Shown here: piece by piece, positions 38,209 through 49,362 of the stretch | How positions within the stretch are numbered: the stretch's first letter is position 1 | Layout: every line of letters begins with the position of its first letter | Source of the DNA: an uncultured Eubacteriales bacterium | GTDB taxonomy: Bacteria > Bacillota > Clostridia > Christensenellales > Aristaeellaceae | DNA length: 64,000 nt | NCBI GenBank assembly: GCA_902799465.1 | Contig: CADCAS010000003.1 | Coordinates: 1 to 64,000, forward strand | Reading direction: 5' to 3' | Program-made: the position numbers and the translations under genes | Notes under the pieces: generated by a model | Told to the model about the DNA's origin: nothing | Database searches by the model: none | What the model saw: the letters and a program-made list of their open reading frames with translations, nothing else

Positions 38209-38868
38209 ATGAACAGTGTCGTCGCCAATTTGTTCAGCTCACAGACCATCTCGCCCGCGTCCTTCCCGGTCATACTGCTCTCCATGGTGCTGGCGCTCCT
38301 GGCGGGGGTGTTCATCGCCTGGATCTATAGAAGGAACTACCGCGGCGTGATGTATTCCAACAACTTCGCGCTGACGCTCATCATGATGACGCTGATCACC
38401 TGCCCCGTGGTCATGTGTATCCGCGAATCCATCCAGCTGTCCATGGGCATGGTGGGCGCGCTGTCCATCGTGCGCTTCCGCACCGCCGTGAAGGACCCGC
38501 TGGACACCGCCTATATGTTCTGGGCGCTGACCATGGGCATCCTGCTGGGCGCGGGCCAGTTCTTCCTGACCGCCTGCGCGGTGGTGGGCATCGGCCTGCT
38601 GCTGACGCTGATCGTGCACATCCAGTCCAAGGGCACCAATTCCTTCCTGCTGGTCGTGCGCATGGGCGAGGAAGCCGAGCGGGCCACCAACCAGCTGGTC
38701 AACGGCCTGAAGCTCCAGCAGCTCAAGTCCAAGACCGTCACCGCCGCGGGCGTCGAGGCCACCTACGAGGTGCGCGTGGACAAGCCCGACGCGCTGCTGA
38801 ACAAGCTGCGCAACATCCCCGGCGTCCACGACGCCACGCTGGTCTCCTATCAGGGCGAGGCCGTCTAA
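38209..38868 (+). CDS. DUF4956 membrane protein
   Basis: A 219-residue membrane protein. Helices are seen around residues 18-38, 48-68, and 98-142, followed by a cytoplasmic C-terminal domain of about 75 residues with a ferredoxin-like pattern. The conserved DUF4956 core SMGMVGALSIVRFRTAVKDP is intact. The start follows TAGGAGGAAT. Its partner is the VTC-domain protein upstream; the pair may form a membrane complex. Function unproven. Confidence 0.88.
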   Translation: MNSVVANLFSSQTISPASFPVILLSMVLALLAGVFIAWIYRRNYRGVMYSNNFALTLIMMTLITCPVVMCIRESIQLSMGMVGALSIVRFRTAVKDPLDTAYMFWALTMGILLGAGQFFLTACAVVGIGLLLTLIVHIQSKGTNSFLLVVRMGEEAERATNQLVNGLKLQQLKSKTVTAAGVEATYEVRVDKPDALLNKLRNIPGVHDATLVSYQGEAV

Positions 38869-38911
38869 TAATATAGTAAGAACACACTCCATGATATAGG
38901 GGGTCTCCAGT

Positions 38912-40222
38912 TTGAGCGAATACAACAGGGGCGGTCAGTCCCGGGGCCAGGGCGGTCAAAGGCAGCCCTCCCGGTTCGGCACGGCGCAGCCCCGTTTCAC
39001 TCCCCAGGGCCGGCCGCAGGGGAATCCGCCTCGGCGCGCACCGCAGGGGAGGGCCCCGACCCGGCAGGGGAACTTTTCCAGGCCGGGGGCCGTCCAAAGA
39101 CCAACCCCCCAGCGCACCGCGCCGCCCGGACAGGCCAGACCGAGGTCTGATTCCGGCGAAAGGCTGGTGCCGAAGGGCTTCTGGCCGCTGGCGGCGGTGT
39201 GCGCGGGCATACTGGCGGCGGGCCTGCTGTTGCAGGGCTTCATGCCGGACGGCTTCCCGCTGACCACGGCGCAGGAGGCCTCGCCCCGGAAGGTGCAGAT
39301 GGTGACCGAGATCCACAGCCACGGCCCGCTGCGCATCAACGAGATCATGACCTCCAACGGCGGCGCGCTGGGCGACGAGAGCGGCGCGACCCCCGACTGG
39401 GTGGAGATCGCCAACGTGGGCCAGAGCGCGGTGAACCTCAAGGGCTACGTGCTGGCCCGCAACTCCAAGGCCGGCAACGTGTTCGTGTTCCCGGACATGC
39501 GGCTGGAGCCCGAGGGCTGCGTGATCGTCTATGCCGACAGCCAGTCCCGGCAGGAGGCGGGCGGCGAATTGCACGCGCCGTTCCGGCTGTCCTCCACGGG
39601 GGACGTGCTGATGCTGTTCAACCCGTCGGACGTGGCGGTGGACACCGTCAACATCCCGGCGCTGGCGCAGAACGCGGTCTATGTCCGCACCGGCGCGGAG
39701 ACCTGGGAGGTCACGAGCATGCCCACCCCCGGCGAGCTGAACACCGAGGAGAACTACCGGGCGCTGACCACCGTCACCGGCGACAGCCCGGTTAAGCTCC
39801 AGGAGATCATGTCCTCCAGCGCCAGCTACGCCCCGGATGAAAACGGCGTGTGCCACGACTACATCATCCTGAGAAACGCCACCGGCGACGCGGTGGACCT
39901 CGGCGGCTGGTATCTGTCGGACACGCCCACGCTGCCGCGGCTGTGGCGCTTCCCCCAGGGCACGGTGATTCCCGGCGGCGGCACGCTGACGGTGCACTGC
40001 TCGGGGCTGAACCGCACCGACAATGTAGATCACCTGCACACCAACTTCAAGCTCTCCAGCGAGGGCGAGCAGGTGACCCTGTCCGACGCCTCGGGCCGCC
40101 CGAGGGATCAGGTGACGTTCGATCTGCTCAAGACCGACACCGCCATCGTGCGGGCCTCGGACGGCAGCTGGTCGGTGGGGACCCCCACGGCGGAGAAGGG
40201 CCAGACGCAGACCTTACAATAA
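38912..40222 (+). CDS. Type II membrane protein with two lamin-tail domains
   Basis: A 436-residue protein with a TTG start at 38912 after ATAGGGGG. The first 85 residues are Arg, Gln, Pro and Gly rich and predicted cytoplasmic. One membrane helix (about residues 89-109, FWPLAAVCAGILAAGLLLQGF) is followed by two LTD domains outside (about 138-240 and 285-410), marked by LRINEIMTSNGG and VKLQEIMSSSAS and by HLHTNFKLSSEGEQVTL. The LTD domains closely resemble those of the CotH kinase, so the two proteins may bind the same ligand. No catalytic domain. Confidence 0.85.
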   Translation: MSEYNRGGQSRGQGGQRQPSRFGTAQPRFTPQGRPQGNPPRRAPQGRAPTRQGNFSRPGAVQRPTPQRTAPPGQARPRSDSGERLVPKGFWPLAAVCAGILAAGLLLQGFMPDGFPLTTAQEASPRKVQMVTEIHSHGPLRINEIMTSNGGALGDESGATPDWVEIANVGQSAVNLKGYVLARNSKAGNVFVFPDMRLEPEGCVIVYADSQSRQEAGGELHAPFRLSSTGDVLMLFNPSDVAVDTVNIPALAQNAVYVRTGAETWEVTSMPTPGELNTEENYRALTTVTGDSPVKLQEIMSSSASYAPDENGVCHDYIILRNATGDAVDLGGWYLSDTPTLPRLWRFPQGTVIPGGGTLTVHCSGLNRTDNVDHLHTNFKLSSEGEQVTLSDASGRPRDQVTFDLLKTDTAIVRASDGSWSVGTPTAEKGQTQTLQ

Positions 40223-40237
40223 AAACAATAAAGGTGA

Positions 40238-40472
40238 CTATTCAGTCGCCCAGGGATGACTCCCTCAGTCAGCCTGCGGCTGACAGCTCCCTCAACTCCC
40301 TCAGTCAGCCTCCGGCTGACAGCTCCCTCGGAGAGGGAGCCTGGACGGGAGCCTGGACGGGAGCCTGGACGGGAGCCTGGACGGGAGCTTGAACGAGACC
40401 CCAAAAGCCTCCCTCTTTGAGGGAGGTGGCCCGCGAAGCGGGTCGGAAGGAGTCCCCGACTGAACAGTTACC
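40238..40472 (+). repeat. Family B element, copy B4, with a 12-bp tandem repeat
   Basis: It starts CTATTCAGTCGCC and ends GACTGAACAGTTACC. Inside are two GTCAGCCTGCGGCTGAC-type hairpins, four exact GGGAGCCTGGAC repeats plus one variant (40335-40394), and the GAGGGAGG / GCCCGCGAAGCGGGT hairpins. Positions 40401-40471 are the reverse complement of 54606-54676 with two mismatches. It fills most of the 40223-40542 gap; no promoter for the giant gene is evident. Confidence 0.85.
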
Positions 40473-40542
40473 AATAAAGGCATATAAACAGAGTTCCTAA
40501 GACAGCAAAAGGACCGAACGTCACAAATTGGAGGGAACAACC

Positions 40543-43500
40543 ATGAAGGGCAATCGTCGCAAGCACAGCCAGTTCGGGAGAGCATGGCTCTCACTGCTGG
40601 TGATCGTCGCCATGCTGACCCCGATGTTCTCGGCCATCTCCCTGGCGGAGGAGGACGAGATCATGTCGGACGCGGTGGCCGCGAGTTACGAGGCGGAGGA
40701 GACGGAGGACGAGTCCGAGGCCAACGCCGAACCCGACGCCGAGGATACTTCGGACGACTGGGAGGAGCCTTCCGGGGAATATGAGTCCCAGGAGGAGGAA
40801 GCCCCCGAGGCCGCATCCGCGGAGGAATCCCAGGAGGAGCCCGAGGGCGAATCCGGCGAGACGGAGAGCTCCGAGCCCGAGGCTGAGCCCTGGCAGGAGG
40901 AGACCCCCGAGGAGCAGGGCGACGTGGAGCTGATTCCCGAGGAGGAGCAGCAGAAGAGCGCCGAACCCGCCGGGGAGGAAGCCCAGCAGCCCGAGCCGAA
41001 CGCGGACGCGGCGGTGATCGTGGCCGTGGCGACCCCCGAGGACGCCGTGCGCGAGGTGGCGGCGAAGCCCTCCAGGGGCGATTTCGCGGCCAGCCTGCCC
41101 GAAACGCTGTCCGCCACGCTGTCAGACGGAACACAGACTTTGGTCGGTGTTTCCTGGAGCTGTGACGACTACAAAGCCGACTACGGTCTGTTTACCTTCC
41201 GGGCGACCCTTGCCGACGCCGATTACCGGCTGGGCGAGGGCGTGAAGCTGCCCGACGTGAAGCTGTACGTGCAATATATATCGGAAGCGCAGTCTTCGCC
41301 CATCGTCTACGCCGACACCGAAAAGCCCGCGCGGCACGCCGAGGACGTGGCCGGGGAGCTGGGCTGGCCGGACCGCGTGCGGGTGACCGTGCAGGGCGTG
41401 GAGGCCGTGGAGCAGTATGTGAACGTCCGCTGGACCTGCCGTGACTATGACCGGCGAGACGCGGGCGTGTTCGAGTTTGCCGCGGAGCTGGACGGCGTGG
41501 ATTACATACTGGGCAAGGGCGTGAAGCTGCCCACCGCCAGGCTGATCGTGGCGCACGACGACCAGTTTGATTTGAAGGTCAACGAGGATATGACCCTGAC
41601 CATCACCGGCTGGAACGCCACCCACGGCGACCTGGTGGTGCCCAAGACCCTGTGCGACCTGCCCGTGACCGCCATCGGGGACCGGGCCTTCGCGGGGCAC
41701 GATCACATGAACTCCGCGACGCTCAACGACGGCCTTCTGTCCATCGGCCACAAGATCTTCAAGGATTGCGAATACCTCATGTTCGTGGAGCTTCCCGATT
41801 CCCTCCTGGAAGCCGAGGACGACGCCTTTGACGGCGCCTCCGACGACATGGCGCTGATCCTGAACGTCAAGGGTGACACCACCCTGGAGAAGCCCGACAC
41901 CTTCAAGGGCGAGGGCCAACGCATCCGCCTGCCCCGGGCCGTGGACTCCATCGTGGTGGAGAAGGACGGCTGGCTGACCGTGGATTGCGATTACACGCTG
42001 GAGGCCGAGAGCCTGCTGGGTCTGTCCGTCATGCGCGAAGGCACGCTGGAGCTGCTCGACGGCAACACCCTCACCAACAAATCCTTCATCAATGTGGAGG
42101 GCGATTTCTACAACAGCGGCGCGGTCTACGGCTGCTACAGCGAAAGCACCCTCTCCGGCCACATCCCCGGCTACATCACCGAGCACACCGGCGACGAGGT
42201 GTGCAAGGTCTGCGGCGAGGAGATCCCCCGGGAGGCCGAGGAGACCGCCCAGGAGAGCATCGAGGAAAACGCTGAGGAAACCACCGAGGAAAATACCGAG
42301 GAAATCGTAGAGGAAACCGCGGATGAAGCCACCGAGCCGGCAAACGACGGCGCGGTGACCGTGACGTACCTCAACGAGGACGGCGAGCCTGTGGAGAGCG
42401 AGACCGAGGAGGCCATGCTGGCCGACGCGGACAAGCCCTCTAAGAACCTTACCATCAACTACTCGAGGACCCGTCTGTCCAAGACCTTTGACGGCACGGA
42501 CAAGGCCAGCGTAGTGCTGTTGGAGTTCACAATTGACGAATCCACCCTCATGCCCGAGGACGTGGGCAAGGTGGTCATTCACAGCGTCAGCGCGAAGTAC
42601 GATAGCTATGCGGCGGGCAGCCGAAAGGTGACCATCAGCTTTGAGCTGGACCAGCCCGAAGCGAGCTGCAACTACATCGCGGAGGACATGGTCATCGACG
42701 GCACTATCAATCCCGCATCTTATTCCAGCGTGGATTTCCACATTGCCGATCAGGATTACACCGGCTACGCCATTACCCCCAAGCTCCACATCAAGTATAA
42801 GGATTATACTCTGGTGGAGGGCTATGACTACGACATCAACAAGCTGACCAACAACATCCGCATTGGCAACAAGACCGCGGAGATGATTGTGGACTTCAAG
42901 GGCAATTTCACGACGGGCCAGCGCACCGAGAAATTCAGCATCATCAACAAGACCGATCCCCGCAAGCTGGAGATCAAGTACGTGGGTGAGAACCCGCCCA
43001 GCAAGATCTATGACGGCAATAAGGACTGCGATTTGCTGCCCGCCGCCTTTGAGATCACGCCCTACACCATTGCGGACGATGACCAGGGCAAGATCAAGAT
43101 CGCCAAGGTGAACGCGACCTATGACAGCGAGAAGGTCGGCACCAAACGCGTCGTGACCTGCGAGTTCATGATGGACACTTCGGAGGCGAATCCCGATCAT
43201 AACTACACCGTGGACGCCGTGACCATCTCAAAGTCCTCCATCACCGCGGTGGACATCTCCGACTTCAATATCGGTCCCTTTGAGGATCAGGAGTACAGCG
43301 GCGAGGCCATCAAGCCTCTGGGCGACCTGAATTACGACGGCATGCCCATGACCGAGGGCACCGACTACACCGTCGAATACACTGATAACATCTATGTCGG
43401 AGAGGCCACCATCACCATCACCGGCAAGGGCTCCTACACCGGCACGAAGGTGGTGCACTTCAATATCGTGCCCTGCGATATCGACACCTTTGGAAAAATC

Positions 43501-46500
43501 GACCCCATCCCGGATCAGGAGTACACCGGGTCGGCCATTACGCCGAAGATCACCGTCAAGGATAACCAGAAGGTCCTGACCGAGGGCACGCACTACACCG
43601 TGGCCTATTCCAACAATGTCAACGCGGGTGAAGCCACCGTGACCGTCAGTGGCATCAAGGATTACAAGGGAACCAAGACGGCCACCTTCAAGATCGTTAA
43701 TCCTGCTGATACCCGTACCGACATCTCTACCGCCACCATCGACGCCATCCCCGACCAGAATTACACCGGGTCGGCAATTACGCCCAATGTGGTGGTAAAG
43801 GTGGGCGAGAATACGCTGACCAAGGACACCGATTACACGGTCGCCTATGAGAACAATACTGAGGTCGGCACCGCAACGGTGACTGTCAACGGCACCGGCA
43901 GCTACATGGGCACAAAGACCGCCACCTTTAAGATTGTCAAGTCCGGCATCGACACCGGCGAGTGGGTGGGGGAGACGAACGACGACGGCACCGTGACCAT
44001 CGTGGGCTGGAACGGCACCGGCACCGAGGTGACCGTGCCCGCCACCTACGAGGGCAAGCCCGTGCGCGCCATCGCGGAGTACACCTTCGACAGCCCGACG
44101 CTCAAGAAGGTCACCCTGCCCGACGGCCTGACCACACTGGGCAACGACGTGTTCGCCGGGTGCACCACTCTGGAGGAGATCAGCCTGCCCGACAGCCTGG
44201 TCAACGTGGACGACGGCTCCTTTGACGAGGTGCCCGCCGCCGCCGAGATGACCCTGCGGGTCAGCGGCACGACCACCCTCAACGCCGAAAACGCCTACAC
44301 CCACGGCGGCACGAAGGTCACCCTGCCCAACCGCATCGCCAACATCGAGGTGGGCGGCAGCGGCGCGCTGACCATCGACTGCGACTACACCGTGGAGAAC
44401 GACGGCGAGAATCCCAACCACCTGACTGTCGCCACCGGCGGCACCGCCACCCTGAACAGCGGCAAGGAGCTGATCAACAAGGGCGAGCTGACCGTCAACG
44501 GCACCTTCAACAACAACGGCGCGGTGTACAGCTGCTATTCCGGGTCCACCGTGACCGGCAACGTCCCCGGCACCTACAAGGCCAAGGGCGACCACACCGA
44601 CGATAACAGCGACAACATCTGCGACAAGTGCGGCGAGGACTGCTCCGGCCGCGAGCAGGTGGCGCTCACCGTCACCCTCAAGGACAGCGCCAGGAGCAAG
44701 CTGACCAAGGTCTATGACCGCAATGTGCAGACCACGCTGGGCGTGGACGACTTCACCGTCTCCGGCGCGCGCGGCAGCGATACCGTGACCCTCAGCCGCG
44801 TCAACGCCACCTTCGACGACGCCGCCGCCGGCAACAGCCGCAAGGTCAACGTGATCTTCACGCTGGATCAGGCGACCACCAACACCTACCTCTATACCGC
44901 GGAGAAGCAGTCCCTGGACGGCGTCATCACGCAGAAGGACATCACCAACGCCACGGACATCGAGGTCACCTATACCGGCGGCAAGGTCGCGGTGAAGCAC
45001 GGCTATACGCCTATGGTCGAGACCACCGACTACAAAGCCACGGTGAGCACCACCTCCACCGGGACCACCGTGACCGTCACCGGCGCGGGCAACTACACCG
45101 GCAGCCTGACCAAGACCTTTGGCACCGGCGACCACAAGCTGACCGTGACATGCAACAAGAAGCCCACCAAGGTCTACGACGGCACCACGGCCATCACCCT
45201 GAGCGCCTCCGACTTCACGCTCAGCGGCGTGGACCCCGCCGACACCAGCAAGGTGGCCATCCAGAGCGTCACCGGCACCTATGACAACGCCAACGTGGGC
45301 ACCAACCACACCGTGACCGCGAAGATCACGCTGAGCCAGAACGGCGCGACCTACAACTACACCGTGGACGACCTGCCCATCACCGGCTGCGCCATCACCC
45401 AGCTGCCCATCACCGACTCCATCGTCACCGTGGACAAGATCGCGGATCAGGCCTACGACGGCAACAAGAAGGAGCCTGCCGTGACCGTGAAGGTCAACGG
45501 CACCACCGTGAGCAGCGACAACTACACGCTGACCTACTCCAACAACATCAACGTGGGCACCGCCAAGGTCACCATCACCGGCAAGGGCAACCTGTCGGGC
45601 AGCCGCGATGTGGAGTTCAACATCACCGGCTCCGGCAAGACCAACAAGGCCGTGACCATCACCCTCATCAGCGGCCACGAACCCAAGAAGACCTACGACG
45701 GCACCGCCAACTGCGGCGTGTATGACTCCAACAAGGTCTACAGCCCGCTGCTCAAGACCTCTGACTTCAACATCAGCGGCGTGGAGTCCGGCGACACCGT
45801 CCAGATCTCCGAGGACTACCTCAAGACGCTGAAGTTCGACAAGAAGGACGCGGGCGACCGCACCGTGGCGGTGAACTTCACCGGCCACATCGCCTTCACC
45901 TCCAGCAAGTACAACTACACCGTGGCCAGCGGGTCCGTCACGTCCATCAAGGGCACCATCACCCCCAAGACGCTGACCATCACCCCCACCGCGGGGCAGA
46001 GCAAGGTCTACGGCGCGGCTGATCCCTCCTACTACAAGGGCAGCGTGGCCGGCCTGCTCTCCGGCGACACCGTCACCGGCAAGATCGGCCGTGAGACCGG
46101 CGAGGACGTCAAGACCTACAAGTACACCGCGGGCACACTGTCCGCCGGGACGAACTACACCGTCACCGTCAAGGACGAGACCTTCGCCATCACCGCCAAG
46201 CCCATCAACGCCACCGACATCACCGTGGCCGCCATCAGCAACCAGAACTACACCGGCTCGCCGCTGACGCCCGGCGTGACCATCAAGTACGGCACCCGGA
46301 CGCTGACCAGCGGCACCGACTACACGCTGAGCTACTCCAACAACACCAACGCGGGCACCGCCACCGTGACCATCACCGGCAAGGGCAATTACAGCGGCAC
46401 CCGCACCACCAGCTTCCGCATCATCCGGACCAGCTCCAGCAGCAGCTCCGGCAGCTCCGGCAGCAGCTCCAGCAGCTCCAGCAGCTACGGCGGAAGCAGC

Positions 46501-49266
46501 AGTGGAAGTTCCAACAGCTATGACGATACCACCGGCAATGACGTAAAAACGCCTGATACAGGAAAGATTATTAATGCTGGAACAGACAGAGAGGTTGTTG
46601 CTGAAAGCATTGATCCTAAGGAATTTAATGGATCAAAATTGAAGCCTGAAATTACGCTCAAAGATGGTGACTATATCCTGCAAGAAGGAGTTGACTATAA
46701 CGTAGAATATGGTAATAATACCGATTCTGGTGAAGGAACTGTTGAGGTTACTGCCATAGAACCGTTCTATAAAGGCTCTATGACGTTACACTTCACAATC
46801 AAACACATGCCAATTGATTCCGAAAAAATTACAGTTGCGGATTTAGGGACATTCAAGTATACAGGAGAGGAGATTAGGCCTAAGCTGACAATAACTGCAA
46901 ATCTCTCAGACGAATCAAAGGAACTTGAACACAATGTGGATTATACTACTGAATTTAGGAATAATACTGAAATAGGGCAGGCAACAATTGTAATCAAGGG
47001 TAAAGGCAATTATGAAGGTGAAAAGGTAGTTCATTTTGAAATAGCGCCCGATGGGGAAGTAGTTACAGAAGAAGAACCAGAAAATGAGGAGTATCCCGAG
47101 ATGCGCGGCGAGCTGATCCTCCAGCTGGACGACGAGGAGACCGGCGAGATCCGCGAGGTGCCCGTGGGCTACATCCTCTTTGGCGAGGACAACCGCCCGC
47201 GCCCCTTCGAGTACGAGACCGAGGAGATCGAGATGCCCGAGGAGGAGACCACCGACGAGGAGGCCGAGGAGGCCGCTGACGACGAGACCGCCGACGAGGA
47301 TGCCGACGAGACCGCCGCGGATGAGACCGCGGACGAGGCCGATCCGGACGCGGCTTCCGATGAAATCACCGGGGACGAGGCCGCCGATGAGACCGTGGAC
47401 GCGGAGGAGGAAGAGCCCGCCAAGCTGCGGCTGACCATCATGCCTCTGTCCCGCAAGGACGAAAACGGCGTGGCCATCAACCTGGAAAGCGACATGGCCC
47501 GCGAGGATTACGAATTGCAGCACCTGCGGCTGACCCCCAGCCAGATCGAGGTGCTGGAGACCGAGAACTTCGCCGAGCTGGTCTATCAGCTGGAGAACGC
47601 CGAGCTGCGCGTGAAGCTGGAGGACCTGACCGACGAGATCAACTTGAATCCCCAGACGGCTGAAAACGACGAGGAGTGGGGCGACGGCACCGAACCCGCC
47701 GAGGCCGAAGGGGAGACCGAGGCCACCGACGAGACCGCCGAGGAGACCGAGGACACCGCCGAGGCAACCGCCGACGAGACCGCTGACGAGACCGGGGACG
47801 CCGAGGACGGCGACCTGATCGAGGAGGTCGAGGAGGAGCCGGAGGAGCCCGTGGACGAGGCCGACGGACTGTCCATCGCGCCGGAGCTGGTGCAGGTGGA
47901 TACCTACGTGTTCACCATCGACCAGGTCAAGCCCGAGCAGCTGTCCGACCGCGAGAGCGAGGCCATCAAGCCGCTGGCGTCCCTGCTGCCCATGTACCGC
48001 GTGGACATCAGCGCCGTGAACGGACCGCTCGAGGCCATACTGGACGACGGCGAGACCGAGGAGGAGGGCATCGAGCCCGCGGCCGAACCGGCCACCACCA
48101 TCGACGATATCAAGCCCGAGCCCGAGACCACGTTCTATCCCGTGCTGGGTCTGCTGGACAAGGCGGAGTTCAGGGTCAACAGCGATATGACCCTGCCCAA
48201 GCACCTGATCCCCGAGGACGCCGAGACCGTGAACGAGGCGGGCGAGGAGATCGACCCCGCCATCACCAACGAGCTGCCCGAGGGCGCGCAGCTGCTGTTC
48301 GTCGCGAGCGACGAGGAGGTTGCCGACGAGGAGGCCGTGGCCTTCTATCCCGTCAAGGCCGTGGACATGAGCGCCGAGGCGGACGAGGAATTCGAGGACC
48401 TGGACGAGGAAGCCGGGGACGAGGAATTCATCGAGGACGACGTGCTCGACGAATCCGACGAGGAATTTGAAGCGGCCGACGAAACCGACGAGGCATTCGA
48501 GGAGACCGACGAGGCCGAGGCCGCCGACGAGACCGAAGAAACCGAGGTGACTGAGGCGACCGAAGAAACCGAGGCTGCCGACGAGACCGAGGGGACCGAA
48601 GAAACTGAGGCGACCGAAGAAGCCGAGGCAACTGACGAAACCGAAGAAACTGAGGAAACCGAGGCAGCCGAGGAGACCGAGGAAGCGCCCGCGGTGACCG
48701 CCGAGTACGTGATCAACGACGAGGCCAACACCGCCGCCACCGACTACGCGCGCGTGCTGCCCGACAAGAGCGGCCTGTACACCCTGGTGGTGGAGCTGCC
48801 CGAGGAGGAGGAGGCGCCCGCCGAGGCGCTGAGCCTCAACGGCACGCCCGATGCCGAGGCCCCCGCCGCTGAGACGCCCGCCGAGACGGCGGAAACCCAG
48901 GCCCCCGCCGCGCCCCAGGCCACGCCCGAGCCCGCGCCGCAGGTCGTGGAGGATCCCAATCCGATGTACGCCTACAGCCGCAGGTCCAACGCCGGCGATC
49001 AGTACTGGCTGATCAACACCCAGGCCAAGACCGTGGAGTACTTCCGCGAGGACACCAACACCTATCAGATCGGCGACTATACCGGCAGTCTGATGAGCGG
49101 CATGCTGGTGACCTTCCGCAGCCCGGTGACCTCCACCACCACCATCAAGCTGAAGTTCCAGCAGACCTACAAGTTCGCCCTGATGGACGACAACGGGTCG
49201 GAGCTGCTGATGGAGGAGGATGACGTGGCCAGCGTGGAGTCGATCATGAGCACCAAGCGGCACTGA
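40543..49266 (+). CDS. Giant exported repeat protein (Ig-like, LRR_5, YDG/MBG-type modules)
   Basis: A 2907-residue exported protein. The signal peptide (1-36) is followed by a Glu/Ser/Pro stretch, two Ig-like modules (about 174-340), a BspA-type LRR_5 region (about 350-560), then modules of two alternating kinds: KxYDGT (six, the last an MBG-type KVYGAADPS) and the GxDYTVxYxNN type (about eight), with a second LRR_5 region near 1145-1365. A Ser-rich linker (about 1965-1995) precedes a C-terminal half dominated by Glu/Asp/Thr runs. The last 100 residues are shared with the next gene. No LPXTG motif is seen. It is probably an adhesin or matrix protein. Confidence 0.88.
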   Translation: MKGNRRKHSQFGRAWLSLLVIVAMLTPMFSAISLAEEDEIMSDAVAASYEAEETEDESEANAEPDAEDTSDDWEEPSGEYESQEEEAPEAASAEESQEEPEGESGETESSEPEAEPWQEETPEEQGDVELIPEEEQQKSAEPAGEEAQQPEPNADAAVIVAVATPEDAVREVAAKPSRGDFAASLPETLSATLSDGTQTLVGVSWSCDDYKADYGLFTFRATLADADYRLGEGVKLPDVKLYVQYISEAQSSPIVYADTEKPARHAEDVAGELGWPDRVRVTVQGVEAVEQYVNVRWTCRDYDRRDAGVFEFAAELDGVDYILGKGVKLPTARLIVAHDDQFDLKVNEDMTLTITGWNATHGDLVVPKTLCDLPVTAIGDRAFAGHDHMNSATLNDGLLSIGHKIFKDCEYLMFVELPDSLLEAEDDAFDGASDDMALILNVKGDTTLEKPDTFKGEGQRIRLPRAVDSIVVEKDGWLTVDCDYTLEAESLLGLSVMREGTLELLDGNTLTNKSFINVEGDFYNSGAVYGCYSESTLSGHIPGYITEHTGDEVCKVCGEEIPREAEETAQESIEENAEETTEENTEEIVEETADEATEPANDGAVTVTYLNEDGEPVESETEEAMLADADKPSKNLTINYSRTRLSKTFDGTDKASVVLLEFTIDESTLMPEDVGKVVIHSVSAKYDSYAAGSRKVTISFELDQPEASCNYIAEDMVIDGTINPASYSSVDFHIADQDYTGYAITPKLHIKYKDYTLVEGYDYDINKLTNNIRIGNKTAEMIVDFKGNFTTGQRTEKFSIINKTDPRKLEIKYVGENPPSKIYDGNKDCDLLPAAFEITPYTIADDDQGKIKIAKVNATYDSEKVGTKRVVTCEFMMDTSEANPDHNYTVDAVTISKSSITAVDISDFNIGPFEDQEYSGEAIKPLGDLNYDGMPMTEGTDYTVEYTDNIYVGEATITITGKGSYTGTKVVHFNIVPCDIDTFGKIDPIPDQEYTGSAITPKITVKDNQKVLTEGTHYTVAYSNNVNAGEATVTVSGIKDYKGTKTATFKIVNPADTRTDISTATIDAIPDQNYTGSAITPNVVVKVGENTLTKDTDYTVAYENNTEVGTATVTVNGTGSYMGTKTATFKIVKSGIDTGEWVGETNDDGTVTIVGWNGTGTEVTVPATYEGKPVRAIAEYTFDSPTLKKVTLPDGLTTLGNDVFAGCTTLEEISLPDSLVNVDDGSFDEVPAAAEMTLRVSGTTTLNAENAYTHGGTKVTLPNRIANIEVGGSGALTIDCDYTVENDGENPNHLTVATGGTATLNSGKELINKGELTVNGTFNNNGAVYSCYSGSTVTGNVPGTYKAKGDHTDDNSDNICDKCGEDCSGREQVALTVTLKDSARSKLTKVYDRNVQTTLGVDDFTVSGARGSDTVTLSRVNATFDDAAAGNSRKVNVIFTLDQATTNTYLYTAEKQSLDGVITQKDITNATDIEVTYTGGKVAVKHGYTPMVETTDYKATVSTTSTGTTVTVTGAGNYTGSLTKTFGTGDHKLTVTCNKKPTKVYDGTTAITLSASDFTLSGVDPADTSKVAIQSVTGTYDNANVGTNHTVTAKITLSQNGATYNYTVDDLPITGCAITQLPITDSIVTVDKIADQAYDGNKKEPAVTVKVNGTTVSSDNYTLTYSNNINVGTAKVTITGKGNLSGSRDVEFNITGSGKTNKAVTITLISGHEPKKTYDGTANCGVYDSNKVYSPLLKTSDFNISGVESGDTVQISEDYLKTLKFDKKDAGDRTVAVNFTGHIAFTSSKYNYTVASGSVTSIKGTITPKTLTITPTAGQSKVYGAADPSYYKGSVAGLLSGDTVTGKIGRETGEDVKTYKYTAGTLSAGTNYTVTVKDETFAITAKPINATDITVAAISNQNYTGSPLTPGVTIKYGTRTLTSGTDYTLSYSNNTNAGTATVTITGKGNYSGTRTTSFRIIRTSSSSSSGSSGSSSSSSSSYGGSSSGSSNSYDDTTGNDVKTPDTGKIINAGTDREVVAESIDPKEFNGSKLKPEITLKDGDYILQEGVDYNVEYGNNTDSGEGTVEVTAIEPFYKGSMTLHFTIKHMPIDSEKITVADLGTFKYTGEEIRPKLTITANLSDESKELEHNVDYTTEFRNNTEIGQATIVIKGKGNYEGEKVVHFEIAPDGEVVTEEEPENEEYPEMRGELILQLDDEETGEIREVPVGYILFGEDNRPRPFEYETEEIEMPEEETTDEEAEEAADDETADEDADETAADETADEADPDAASDEITGDEAADETVDAEEEEPAKLRLTIMPLSRKDENGVAINLESDMAREDYELQHLRLTPSQIEVLETENFAELVYQLENAELRVKLEDLTDEINLNPQTAENDEEWGDGTEPAEAEGETEATDETAEETEDTAEATADETADETGDAEDGDLIEEVEEEPEEPVDEADGLSIAPELVQVDTYVFTIDQVKPEQLSDRESEAIKPLASLLPMYRVDISAVNGPLEAILDDGETEEEGIEPAAEPATTIDDIKPEPETTFYPVLGLLDKAEFRVNSDMTLPKHLIPEDAETVNEAGEEIDPAITNELPEGAQLLFVASDEEVADEEAVAFYPVKAVDMSAEADEEFEDLDEEAGDEEFIEDDVLDESDEEFEAADETDEAFEETDEAEAADETEETEVTEATEETEAADETEGTEETEATEEAEATDETEETEETEAAEETEEAPAVTAEYVINDEANTAATDYARVLPDKSGLYTLVVELPEEEEAPAEALSLNGTPDAEAPAAETPAETAETQAPAAPQATPEPAPQVVEDPNPMYAYSRRSNAGDQYWLINTQAKTVEYFREDTNTYQIGDYTGSLMSGMLVTFRSPVTSTTTIKLKFQQTYKFALMDDNGSELLMEEDDVASVESIMSTKRH
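46530..47090 (+). other. AT-rich island inside the giant gene (two extra repeat modules)
   Basis: Codon use changes sharply from GC-ending to A/T-ending codons at about 46530 and back at about 47090. The segment codes for two GxDYxxxYxNN modules (residues about 1996-2183). In the paralogous next gene the Ser/Gly linker runs straight into the EYP...GYILFGEDN segment with no such modules, so this looks like an in-frame insertion of foreign repeat DNA. Confidence 0.8.
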
Positions 49267-49282
49267 TAAACCAATGACCCGG

Positions 49283-49301
49283 AGCCGGCCGCGCGCCGGC
49301 T
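49283..49301 (+). other. Hairpin between the two large surface genes
   Basis: AGCCGGC (49283-49289) pairs with GCCGGCT (49295-49301). There is no T tract, so it is probably not a full terminator; the second gene has its own GGGGAGGAAAC ribosome site and may be co-transcribed. Confidence 0.45.
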
Positions 49302-49362
49302 TCGGATATCGAAACCACAGGACCGAGCGCGAAACCAAGTTCGTTTCGGGGAGGAAACATTC

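Noticed and set aside
43228-45888. An 886-codon open frame on the minus strand opposite the giant surface gene
   Set aside because: Its repeats mirror the repeat modules of the real gene and its composition is typical of antisense frames; no start signals.
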